64,000 nucleotides of DNA from assembly GCA_008921705.1 (NCBI GenBank), contig VFFE01007028.1, forward strand, positions 1,055,297 through 1,119,296. Reading direction: 5' to 3'. Shown here piece after piece: positions 36,507 through 48,222 of this stretch (position 1 is its first letter; the number at the start of each line of letters is the position of its first letter). The translations under genes were made by a program, and so were the position numbers. Under the pieces are notes generated by a model. It ran no database searches. It was not told the DNA's origin and saw nothing but the letters and a program-made list of their open reading frames with translations. The stretch comes from Burhinus oedicnemus. Lineage: Eukaryota; Chordata; Aves; Charadriiformes; Burhinidae.

Positions 36507-38630
36507 CTGCAACATACATTAAGGAAATCATTAAGGACCTCTTTTTTATAAAGCAACCATCATCTTTGTTTGTCCCTGTCTTTTTTTTCCAAGTGGAACA
36601 ATTCACGTTATGGAAGCTTGTATGTGAATGTGAACTTGGAGTTTGGCATATTCTTTGTAATCATATTCATCAACCTAAGTTTTTCCAAACAGCAGATTCA
36701 TTTTTACTAAAGAGTAACAAATTCACACATTGACCATAATTGTTGATCCCATTCAAACAATGCCTGATAAAAGCATTTACAGACAAAGAGGAATGAAAAT
36801 TCTAGTATCTTGCTGCCATTGTGTGACACTCCCTTTTTTAATTTTAAATTGTGTAATAAACAAAATTTCCAAACAAAAGAAAAAACCCCTTAACATAAAG
36901 GTAGTCTGGCAAGCGCACCACATCTGTAAGCTTTTCACAATAAGAAGGTTTACTAAAATGCACAACAGGTCTTTAGGAAATTTCTTCCAATAACATAATG
37001 TATTTACTGGAAGTATATTTGGTATAAATACCTTTTGCCTCACAGCTTGTAGATGGCTTACAATGAAAATCCTATGTGCATTCAGCCAAAACCACAGCAG
37101 TCCCTGTGATATGTTTCTTGATATGCTATTCATTTTAATCCTAATTAATCTTCTAAATGAACAGCAGAAAATCTAAGTAGCTTTGGGGAAATATTACTAA
37201 CTGGACTAGGTAGTAATAATAAAACACTTTACAATTCAGTTGTTATGATAGCTTCTAGCTACCACAGTCAAGAAGGACCTCATAGTTTATTTACTAAACA
37301 GCTTCCATAATTCCCACCACTTCATCACGTTAGACATGTTATTAATTTTCTAATGGTGACGTACAGTCACTTAGCGGCTGCAGACTTTGTAAATCAGTGT
37401 TATGTTCAAAGTCACAAATCTTACATTCTTCTTATACAACTCTAACATGGATTTACACAAGTTTCTTCCTTGTACTTCTGCAAACAAAGCTGTATATATC
37501 TATCAAGCACGAGTGCATTTGATAGAGATGTTTTGTTTTTTTCCATTATCAATCTCATCATAATGAAATAATTTATTTCAGGATGAAATGTTTCTGGGAA
37601 TTCAAATCTTAAAATTAACATGAAAATTGAAGAATTTTTTAAAAGGAATGATAAGTCAGTGTTATAACTAAATTTTCTTGAAAGTGCACCTTGGAAAATT
37701 AATATCTTCTGTGACAGAGCAGAAATAGAAAAGCTTTCCTGCCACCTCAATTCAGACTGGTAACACGCTACACCCTGATGTAAGATGCCATTCTTATTTG
37801 ATATATAAAATTGATCTGGAATTGTTGAGCACAAAGAATGCAACTGAGTGTGCTTTCTACTAATAACTGTGAAAGAATCTCAGTTACCTGTAAACTCAAA
37901 CCCAAAACACAACCATTTTTTTCGGTTGTCTGCCATACTCAAATTTTACCCACCAAGTAGCCACAAAGTTAGGGACACAGCGATGCTGTGGTCTACCCAC
38001 AGTTCTGTCAACCTGCTAGAAGCAACTCCTACCCATCGTGCAACAATGCAGCTACTCACGCGTTTCCTGTGAGGCAGTGAAACGGACAAAGCATGTTTGA
38101 GCAGTTTAGTATTTTTATATGTAAAAAGCTTTAGCTTTAATTCAAATTTTAAGGTTGCGTGTAAAGCGTACAAGTTTTATATTGATTCTAAAGGCAAATA
38201 GCCCAATAGTTCCCAAAGTACCACTTAATTTGGCTAAAAATATCACTTACAGGAAATTCTATTCTTTGTAAGGTAATAAATTGGTCTTTATATAGCATCA
38301 GAGTTTCCCATTCTAAAAAATGGTTTAATTTGCTTGAGAAGAGTGTTTTAGGGGTGGCCTGGTCCACGGTATTTGGATCTTGGCTGGACTGTTCTAAAGC
38401 TAAGTAGTGCTTGGATCCAGGATTTTGGTTTGGGTAACAACTGAAATAGAAGCAGGTGCAAAACAGGAGTCCTGTCACATAAAAGTTGGGAATTGAGTAA
38501 TTGCTTTAACACAGTGGGGTCAGTAGAGAGGATTTCTTTCCATACAGCTAATGCCTATGTCACACACACTAAAACCATTGTAGTCAGATCAGCTCAAACC
38601 CAAATACTATTTTTCTTCACAAAAGGATAC
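36507..38630 (-). other. KIF6: KIF6 intron, 2.1 kb, no recognised feature
   Basis: This intron lies between the RDNEI and ILVNMLKKE exons, with donor GTATCC and acceptor TTGCAG on the minus strand. It contains the longest open frame in the window (133 codons, 37442-37843, minus). That frame has no recognisable domain and lies between two well-defined exons whose phases already fit, so I treat it as chance. Confidence 0.8.
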
Positions 38631-38772
38631 TGATTTCATTGTCTCTTTGCTGCAAAAGTTCTTTCAGTTTTTGCAGTTCTTCTTCTCCTGCTTCTTTGTT
38701 AGTGTCTTTTTCTTCAGAGGGGTGTTGTGATAGCAGTTTTTTATCAGAAATCTTTGAATGATTCATTAGTTG
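38631..38772 (-). CDS. KIF6: KIF6 exon: Lys/Glu-rich coiled-coil linker
   Basis: This 142-nt exon holds 47 codons plus one base. It starts QLMNHSKISDKKLLSQHPSE, continues through a Lys/Glu-rich stretch (EKDTNKEAGEEELQKLKELL) and ends QQRDNEI followed by one base of a split Asn. The first half is poorly conserved and the terminal LKELLQQRDNEI matches the LKQRDNEI of human KIF6 as I recall it. The minus-strand acceptor is TTCTTCTAATAG and the donor GTATCC, the weakest donor in the set. The phase-1 end fits the AT that opens the next exon, giving AAT (Asn) and the continuous reading RDNEI-N-ILVNMLKKE. This is one of three exons within 3.5 kb. Confidence 0.9.
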
Positions 38773-39635
38773 CTATTAGAAGAAACAAAAACGCCACACT
38801 TTTTATGTATTTGTTCTGCTCTGAGGCTGTCTAGCTATGGCAGAAAAGGTAAGGCCTTTCTAGACTCTTGATAAAACAAAATCATGCCACCAGTTCACTG
38901 TCAAGTTACGTGTGTTGTGTCAAGTATGGGACAAGTTGTGTTTGTTGATCTTCACTACCAAGCGTACAATTTACTCTTTCCACACATAAATTCCAGTGTT
39001 CTTTTGTATCACAGAGCTTCAGTATTAACAATATAACTAAAACCCAATTATTTAAAGACAATAAATTAAGATCAGGAATGTATACATTATTATATTGGAA
39101 AACTATATCCCAAAATACAGAAAATTATGTATTATTTTCTATTGCTCTCCCTATTAATTTCACTTGTTCTTCCTAGTTTAAGTGTATCTTGTTTGCTTGG
39201 TGATTTAGAAGGGCTTACAACAGCATCAGTAGAGTTAGTGTAACAGATTCAGGGATATGGTGTTTTTACTCTTTTATTTTTATCTCTTTCAACATAGTTT
39301 GACTAAAATAAAGGCTCCATAGTGCTGGGAATACAGATGGATACATTTATCCATATACAGATAACTTGTCTGTGTTGATTCCAGTAACTTTTAGTGCTCT
39401 CTTACAATTTACTGCATGCTGAGATCCTTGCTGGGGTTTCCACAAAATGCTGCTGAATTTTTCCAACTAAATTTCAAATTCCTATCAGTCCTCCATGAAC
39501 TTTACAGTTCAATTTTTTGACCCTTTTCTACTGCCTCTCAACTGTGTTGCATTTCTCTTGACACTTTCCAACCATGAATGTCTTCGAGTTATTTTCAGTG
39601 CCAGCTGCACTTCCAGCTATTTTTAAAAGAAATAC
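38773..39635 (-). other. KIF6: KIF6 intron, 863 bp
   Basis: This is the shortest intron in the window, with minus-strand donor GTATTT and acceptor CTTCTAATAG. I see no repeat or RNA gene in it. Confidence 0.85.
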
Positions 39636-39741
39636 CTTCACACGAATGAAGCAATACTTGATCTTGCGCATGTCAGCACCAACATCCAGAGTGCTATCAG
39701 GATCATTATCTTCAAGGAACTTGTCAATTAACTCATCCAAC
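39636..39741 (-). CDS. KIF6: KIF6 exon: conserved acidic block with GADMRK motif
   Basis: This 106-nt exon has one base completing the preceding Gln codon and then 35 codons: LDELIDKFLEDNDPDSTLDV, GADMRKIKYCFIRVK. The FLED.D.DS.L.VGADMRK core is a KIF6/KIF9-type block downstream of the motor, seen in human KIF6 as FLEDQDSDSRLEVGADMRK from memory. The minus-strand acceptor is GTATTTTCAG and the donor GTATTT directly after AAG. It ends in phase 0 and joins the exon at 38631-38772 across an intron of only 863 bp. The frame stays open into the intron after the donor, so reading straight on would give a false extension (VFLLKIAG...). The switch from family-like to unrelated residues at the GT supports the chosen donor. 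Confidence 0.93.
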
Positions 39742-39879
39742 CTGAAAATACATAACTTTTTTAAGGGGGGAAAAAAACCCAAACCCAAAATCCACAAACA
39801 AGCAGACAACTCTAAAGTAATGTGTCAAGTACAATACAAGATTTACCAAGCTGACCGATATTAGCAGGCTATTTTCCTT

Positions 39880-39901
39880 CAATTGCAATTGCAATTGCAA
39901 T
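39880..39901. repeat. Short hexamer tandem repeat (CAATTG)n
   Basis: About 3.7 copies of CAATTG. Because the unit reads the same on both strands, the whole tract is self-complementary. It lies 139 bp upstream of the KIF6 acceptor at 39742. Confidence 0.85.
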
Positions 39902-42205
39902 ACACTTTTGCTCCTGATACTAAAACCTGGATTTGATACTGGAGATTCTACAAAACCGTATCAGAACATACTTGTGCAAGCTAAGGAATAGTTCTAGAAC
40001 TAAAATCATCTAAGAAGTAATCTTTTCTCATTTATTTTATAACCTTCTGGTCTTTTACCATCTCATAATTGAGAAGATCTAAAGCCTGCACTCTCAGAAG
40101 ACTAGTTTTTTAGTAGCTTTAGGTGTAGGATTTTTTAATATATATGATTATTTGTGCAAAATAAAAATCTAATTCCTTTCCTATTACAAGTCAGCAGATA
40201 GCAGAGCTTTTATACATAAAATTACCTGTTCCAATCATCAAGCAAAGCAACCTATCTTTTGATGCAGATATTTACAGATTTCCCAAAGATCTACTGTTCT
40301 TCTGATTGATGAAATGTAGTTAATATTTTATTGTCTCGCAATTTGTTCTTATTTAACAAACATCTGACAATATCTTCCATAGTGAGGATCAATTCTTATT
40401 TCGGTAATTCAGTCTTCATAAGGATACCTGGCACACAGAAGCATCCTCTCGCTTCCTCAAAACCAAATTAAAATATTCAGACTGCAAACCTACACAGGGA
40501 TAATATACCATGCCTCTGGGCTGGATGTCACAGCTATATGGATAGAGTCAGATTTCCTCTTGCATGCTATAACCAGCTCTCCAGGTCTTGCAGTCCAGGA
40601 TGGGTGGCAGATCATGCTCAAGAAAAAGGGCAGAGGATTTCTAAACCAAAACTAGCCCTTAGCCCACTTACTAAGGTATGTTTCTGGAAAATAGCAAGTG
40701 CAAGTTTGAACTCCATCAACTGGCTTTAGATTAAAGGCTTCCTGGTTCCTGACAAATGCTATTACCATTAACTTAGTAGGCAAATGGTGGGCAACAATGA
40801 CAGCCATATGCCCTGTAAAGCGTAATTCTATGATTTTAAATGTTTATTTAGGTTATTATCCTCAGAAGGTGAACTTAGGTTCTGAACCTGAGTGAGCCAA
40901 GGTATCCAAGGTCCTTGCACCAAGTGCTCAACTGCCAGAGGAGGACAGGAGTTTACAACCATCTCTGTGCCTTCTGCTTCTTTTGGACTAGTTTTGTTCA
41001 GCTCCTCGCTTAATACACAAGTCTTCTGAATGTCACTTAATTTAATTTACGCTCTTCAGTTACAGGATTGGGAACCTTGTTGCCATTTGATTATCTGAAT
41101 CACTTTGCTGTAACCACATACCAAATTTTTAGGCATTATAACATCACAGTATCTAAAGTTGACCCTAAAGTAGGTGGTTGGGATATTGCCCTGCTTTTGA
41201 AGACTTCTCTTACTGAGATTCCTTGCATTACTATACTGCAATAACAATTCCCTGCTGGAGGGTGAAACAATGAGATGCACAACATACAGGAAAAAAAAAA
41301 AAAATCATTATTTTCAGGAGATAAATATGTGAAAATCAGGAGCTGTAAGACTGGAATGAGAATTGGAAGACATAACACATAGGTTTGGTTATCTCCTCCA
41401 GAGTTCACCATGGCAAAGTGTCAATTCTCAAAACAGGAGAAAAAGGAGAGAAAAGAAGAGAGCAACCCTCAGTTAATTTCAGACTAACTGTTCTTTCTGA
41501 TTTTCATTATTTCAATAAAAGAACTAGAGGCAAATATGTTGTCTATACCATTCATCATATGTGCGAAATTCACAACTTCTTAATTTATAGAACACCCCCT
41601 GAAGTCAATGTGAGCTGTACATGTGAAGGGCTTAAAGGAGAGGATATTTAAAGAGAAATATAAGTTACAGAGGCATTACTGGGATTGACTTGCTTCTCAA
41701 GTTAAGAGACTACAAAAATTACTGGATAAAAGAGACTAAAATTTTACTTATTGTTACATGTTTTTTTTCTGCATGAAGAGTCGAACAGAACAGAGGCCAG
41801 CAGTATGAGAGGTTATTCATACTCTCTGCAGACACACTAAGCAAAATGAGCAGGAGAATTAATCCTTCATATGTGGAGGCAGACATTTCTGTAAGCACTG
41901 GGAAAAGAGAGGCATTTATACTATTAATGAGAATGCGATAGCAATTACACAGACACAGAGAAAGTCGGTATTTGTCATTATGTTAAGAACCTTATTGATT
42001 TCAGTGAGGAAGAGGAAACAAGTAAAAAATATTTTTTATAACTAGACTGTCTAGGACTGGCTATATGAAGTCATCTATAAAAATGGGCCTTTAATCTTGA
42101 ACTAGAAATTAGAAAGGAGATATTTTAACATTACTAAAATTACCTGTTTGTCAGGGATTTGCCCATACTCAGATTACCACAGGTTTAGGCTACGGGAATC
42201 AATTA

Positions 42206-42222
42206 AAAAAAAAAAAAAAAAT
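42206..42222. repeat. Poly-A tract
   Basis: An uninterrupted run of about 17 A, about 750 bp left of the first assembly gap. Confidence 0.85.
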
Positions 42223-42963
42223 CACACTAACTTGCACCATTACCAGAGTAACACTGCAGAAAGTTAAAATATTTCAAGAGAAAGAAAAAGAATACATAAT
42301 TCTTCTGAAATAATTCTCTCTTTTTGAAAATCAGTATTTGCCAGTTGAGAGTTGAGGTTAATTTGTCAAGAGTAACAAATTAGACAAGCTGTAGTTATAG
42401 ATGTGAGCTGCTATTTCCTCTCTCTTACATTACCTTTAACGTGTTTGGCATTCTTGAAAAAACACAACAGCCCAATTAAGTTTTTGTGTCCCAAGGACCA
42501 CACAGAAGCCAAAACAGACTTGAGCACCAGAAGATTGAGTCAAGTCTGAAATAGCAGAATGTAAATAAGAAGTTATAAACCAATTAAGCCTCTTTACGAA
42601 TTCTAGGAAACAGCAGAATCTTCAGGGTATTTTTACACACATTTTAAAAATTTCCTCTTTAAGAATTAGAACAAGAACAGACCAACCCAGTCTAAACACT
42701 ATGAGCAGAAACAAAAGAAAAAGAAAAAAAAGAAAAGCAACATAGAAAATCCCCATGAATACCAGCAAATGACATCAGTGCATCCCTCACATTTTAGATT
42801 TCCATGTAAAAATTACCAGAACTCTTTCTAAAATAAACACACAGTCTGACAACACTCTGGATATTCTGGGAGTTGATCCAGTATACTGAAGTATTAAACA
42901 AAAGTAAAAAATAAACTGACAATGTGATACAGATGCAACTTGAAGTTTCTCTTCCTAATGAAC

Positions 42964-42983
42964 NNNNNNNNNNNNNNNNNNNN
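42964..42983. other. Assembly gap (20 N)
   Basis: Twenty N. A C-rich tract (43003-43017) lies 19 bp to the right, which could have stopped sequencing. The exons on each side of this intron join in phase without it, so no KIF6 coding sequence needs to be missing here. Confidence 1.
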
Positions 42984-43002
42984 ACCTAGTTAACCGAACC
43001 TT

Positions 43003-43017
43003 CCCCCCCGCCCCCCC
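43003..43017. repeat. C-rich tract next to assembly gap
   Basis: Seven C, one G, then seven C. It is the most extreme C run in an otherwise AT-rich window and lies close to the gap at 42964-42983. Confidence 0.85.
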
Positions 43018-46000
43018 AAGTGATTTATCAGCTCAAGGATTGTGATAACAATTGAAACATTCTCCTATGAATTTATACAATGGCAAGACTTGCAGTTTTA
43101 TAAATCAAAAAAACCCAATGTTACTTCCAATTCATTTCCAGAGATGTTCACAGAATAAATCAAGGAGACAATAAAGAATCACAGAAGGAGGGGAAAAAAA
43201 AGACAGAGAATATGAGAAAAAAGGGAATACTGACTATACATTTACTTTTTCCTAATATATATTAGGTAAGGTAGATCTGCTTTGTAGGTGACTCTGAAAC
43301 AAAGGACAATATAATTCTACAAGATGAATATCCTTTTCCTTCTCATATTCCTGACTCAGCTTATTGTATTTATCTCTATAAATATCCACAAAAATAAAAT
43401 TAAGTATATGGAATATATGAAAACTAGAGCACAGAATTCTATAAAACACGCTGCTGTAAAAGATTTAAGAAATTCATACAGGGCATCTACGGTTCCAACT
43501 CCAACACATTCGTTCTAGTCAAAACATCACGTGCGGGATGTAGTCATCCTCCTATTAAGAGGCAGAGTGAGAAAACCCTTTTTGTAAGTAAAGGAGAGCC
43601 AAAATGGCTTTCAGTTTTCATTCAGTTACCTTCAAGAGATGGATAATACCTTTCTCCTTAGCAACAATAGTATCTTCTGAGATAGTCACCTAATCTCTGA
43701 TCCTTAGTTCTCTACCAGAGGAATGTGTATTAAACAGTTCTCCTCCAACCAAAGACTGTTGCAAGAATATACATCAGCAAGAATCAAACCAGAAAAACAC
43801 ATCAAATGGCCCAGCATTGAACAGAGTTGGGCCTAGATGTTCAAGAGGAACAAGAAACCCACAGAGAACAAGAAATCCAGACCAACTGCCTAGCAAATCT
43901 TGCTGTAGTTGCCTACTCAGAGCATGCATATGTGGCACAGCAAAGGTAAAATGAGATTATGAGGTAGAATACAACACCCTTTTTCTTAAGGACTTTTTTC
44001 ACCTCAGTCATAGTAGAACAACTGAAAAAGCCTAGGCAACAAAGTATTTTTGGTCAGTTGTTGTGGCTCAGCCCTGAGATGATATACCTAGACCTCTCCT
44101 AGATAGTGAGTTCTATTTCCTGGAAAAGTTGCTAACTATAGTTTCTTTTCAAAACGGCCTGAGCAATCAATCCTTACATTTACTGATGACCAGCTTCTGC
44201 TATTATGCCAAGGATAATGGTTAATATTTGCAGGCCCTCTCAAAATAGAAATTAGAAAATAAAGCTGCCCAAAGAACAGAATTTTGAAAATGAACTTGCA
44301 AAAGGAATGAGCATGCCTGGCACAGAATACATAACATATTTGAAAAATTTCTAAGTTTGTGACTGAGCTTTTCTTCTCCCAAAACATCCCAGGCTGAACG
44401 TTAATTTCCCCACTACATCTATTGCCAAAAGTCAATGGGAAAATAATTTAGGAAAATCAAAGATGTTCCTGTACGTCTCTATGACATGGCTGAGGGTGCC
44501 AAGGTAACTCATAAACTAGAGGGGAGGAAAAAGGCCAACACACTTTTGTTAAAGCTTCTGATGAAAACCAGATAGGATCAAGCAGAAAAAAATAAATCAA
44601 CCAAGAAACACACAACCCCTCCTTCCATAGCATTTATGAACACTGTTGCTTTCAGTATGAGATTTTTGTTTTTCTTTCTTGACGTTATTTATGAAGACTA
44701 GTACTACAAAAGTGCTGGACTTTATTGTTATACGAGACAGGGACTGCAGAAGAAATAAGTTCCTGTTTTGGTATTCTACTTATCATCAGCTTACAAAATG
44801 AGCTTATTACAAGCCCATAGTAAGACGTCCATCAGTACTGAAAAGAATAATCCCCCAACTAAAATTAAAATTAAAGATAATCAACCCAAAGACCTAGTAA
44901 TGATACAACAACAAAAAGCCTAGTAACAGATACCTCTCACTGGAGCAGAAACCTTAATAAAGCGATGGTCTCTATACTATCATCTGAAGATCAACACCAG
45001 GAATTCTATTTCACACTGGGGAAACCTTTATAAAAAGTACTTAGCCCCCAGTCTTCTCACTGCTCAGCTTAGAAAGTTGAAGTGCACTCAGCTTGATGGG
45101 AAAAAGCAATGATGGAAACTGTTTAATTAACTGAAATTCAATGGAAACCTAATTACGTGGTTAGCAACAAACACAGAACTGAAAATTACTGAATTGCTTA
45201 CAAGTCACACTTAATTGCTTCAGTGGAAATATGCAGAATGTATCTTTATGTCAGAATTTGATACTCTTTTAATGTAAGCTGGTCAATTTAGGTTATTTAA
45301 ATTTGGGGGTTTTGTTATACTGGTGAGTTACATCAGAAACGGCTCCATTAATCTGGAATAGAAGTACCTAACCACAAGATACTTGCACTGAAAGTACAAA
45401 ACTAACATAAAAACCCACCTAAAAGTATATTTTAGAAATGTTAAAATCTCTATTTCTCTGTAGAAACAAATATTAAAATAGTCTTTTAATTGCTGTATTT
45501 AATAACACTAGCAAGCCAGCTGCTGCATTGTTCATTAGTTTTAGCTTACTAAGGCTCTCAATAATGTTTCCATGCAGAATTTGTGCTAATCAAATCTGGA
45601 CCATGGATAATCATAGCTAATTTCTCATGACAGGAAAAAATATTTAAAATCAGTGTCAGATGAAAATGCCTCTTCTAACTTCTGGAGATCCAAAATGGTT
45701 CCCTCTTTTTTCCCTTTTCTCTTGTATGTTGTTAGGTGAAGGAAGTTATAGACCATTAAACATTTATTATTTAATGTTATTACAGTAGATGAAGCCTAAA
45801 AAGGTGATTTTTCATAAGTCTCCATTCTTCCTTTTAGGACTGGGAGGTTCTGCCCTAAGAACAGCAGGCCTAACTTATACTAATAAGAGCAAGGGTGTGC
45901 TGAAGCCTATTGCCAGAACCCTGCTGTATCAGGAAGAATAGTTTTCCCAACAGAAATTCCCCGAAGGAGGAAGAATATGAAAGTATCAAACAAAGACCCA

Positions 46001-48190
46001 TTTTCTGTGAAAAACAGCAGTAAACAAAGAACGGGATTTTGCTCATCAGAAAAAAAAGAAAAACAGAGTTAAAAATTCCACATGCAGAAAAAATAATTTT
46101 CTAAGTCAATGCCAAGGGAACAGTATCACTTCATTTATGAGATTAATTTAAAACTCATTTTGATAGTGATCTTACACATATTAACATAGTACAAAAAAAA
46201 AGGTATCACAGTGTTGATCCGGGTGAATTTGAATCATGATGCTAGACTCTAAAAACACAAGCTATGTCAAGCCCAAGTCTGTTCTTACGCTGATGTTGGG
46301 AAGAAAACTCACAGTAAAACAGTCATAAACAGCTGGGATGGAAACGTGTTAAACTAACAGTGCTCTCTGGTTAGTGACTGTGAATCAGTCCCAAATTCTT
46401 GGTCTAGCATTTCCCTCTTTATAATTTTTTTGCAAATAATGTAAACACACACTGTACTGCAGCTCACAGACAGCTTTTACATTATCAACTTTATTTCTCT
46501 TCTGTTACTTTCCACCCTTCAGGAATTCTTCTTTAATGAAGCCTGCTTACCATCTAGGCCACGCATAAATCACAAAAGCTTTCTGTCCACACTACTTTAG
46601 ATTCCATGCATTTTTTCTGATAGTCCAACTCCAGAATGATTAGATGAGCACTGCACTGCTTCAGTTTTACCCGTTCATTAAATAAGACTTCCATGTTTTT
46701 TTAAAAAAACCCACTTCTGAATTGGTCATACTTTTGCATGAACAAGGACACAAGTTACACAGCTGAAATGCATCAGAAAAGCACTCCTAGCCAACTGAGA
46801 GTATGTTTTTAAAGTTTAGAGCTCTCAATAGCATGCAGGATGCATGGTCTCAAAACAGAGATTTGGAAGGACTCATTTTGACCTTGCTTTATGTGCCACG
46901 ATTCATCTCTGGGAGAGCTTGCCTTTTAACCCCCGATCACTGACACTGTATATTATGTATCAAAATTAAGTTCACTTAAAGGGCAATTAATTTTGTGTGT
47001 CAGCTGTGAACTCTGTGACAAACAAAATGGAAATCCATGTTTATGAAAAATAGGCTGCAAACAAGCTACTGAAACACTTGAGGTAATTGGAGAGGTTGCT
47101 TCAATTAAAGAAGTTTGCATACCTAAACTTTTGCAATAGCTTTCCTATTGGGTAACATACTCCATATAATCTTTTTTCCTTTATATATTAATTTTGAAAA
47201 TTATCTTTAAGTTTAATAATGATGTCTATGTTGTTAAAAAAAAGTAACTCCACGTATTTTATATTTATCTAAAAATGCATGATAGTTGAAGCAGAATTGC
47301 CACTATATTTAATAAGAGCTAACCACATAAAAATATCTTCAAGTGTGCAGCAGTATCAGAAGACCATGGAGATTCTAAGCAATAAATTTTATCAGTAATG
47401 CTATGGAGGACAGGAGAAAAAGGGAAAGTATTTCCAGGCATTGTTGCTAATGGCATGACAAAGAAGATAAAGGACACAGAATACATCCCAGCTTGCCCTG
47501 AGAAGAACTGTCATATATTACTGATGGGTAGTGGACACGACAGTAATTGCCTAACACATAATTGACATACATAGAGGATAATGCTGTATTCTGTATCCAG
47601 AAATGACTGCTTAACCTCTAATTTAACGAAAGTGGGTTAACTCCTGGGTTAAATAATAATAATTAAGGTAATTAAATAGTGGAACCAGTTACCTAAGCCT
47701 TTGTACAATTCCCTCAAGTAGATATTTGTATAGTTTTATTAACATAGCCCTGGAATAGGCTGCACTGATTTGGTCCAGTCTTAGAGCAGGGAAGTAAGAG
47801 CAATAAGTCCTTGAGCGTATTCTGTTTCTACAGTTTGGAAGATTTCTACACTTTTTTTTTCCACTTTAAATATCTATACAGTGCTCTAACAACTGAAAAT
47901 ATCTATTACATGGCAAAGATCCCCTTTCTGCTACTGATTGCAACGAAATGAAAAAGTCTAAACACAATACACTTCACAGTGAAGTGTTTACATGTGTATG
48001 TATGAGGAAGTCAAGCAATAGTAAAGTTGCACACAACAAATTTGCTGCGAGGTTCAGTTTCGTCCTGTAAACTGAAAATGCATCCTAAGCCAGTCTGTAA
48101 ATAACAGTATTGAATTATACTAGCAACTGTGTTTTAAGAAACAAAATTATGGGTGAAACTAAATTAATTGCTGCAACAAGTGGTAGAACC

Positions 48191-48222
48191 TTTTTTTTTC
48201 TTTATTTCTTTTTTTTTTTTTA
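48191..48222. repeat. T-rich low-complexity tract
   Basis: T runs broken by single C or A bases, intronic, with no transposon recognised next to it. Confidence 0.75.

Noticed and set aside
37442..37843. Longest open frame in the window (133 codons, minus)
   Set aside because: It lies within a short KIF6 intron whose flanking exons join in phase, has no recognisable motif, and is within what chance gives in 64 kb read in six frames.
39528..39809. A single 93-codon minus-strand gene
   Set aside because: Only the central 35 codons are KIF6-like. The flanks are intron read-through on each side of clear AG and GT splice sites.
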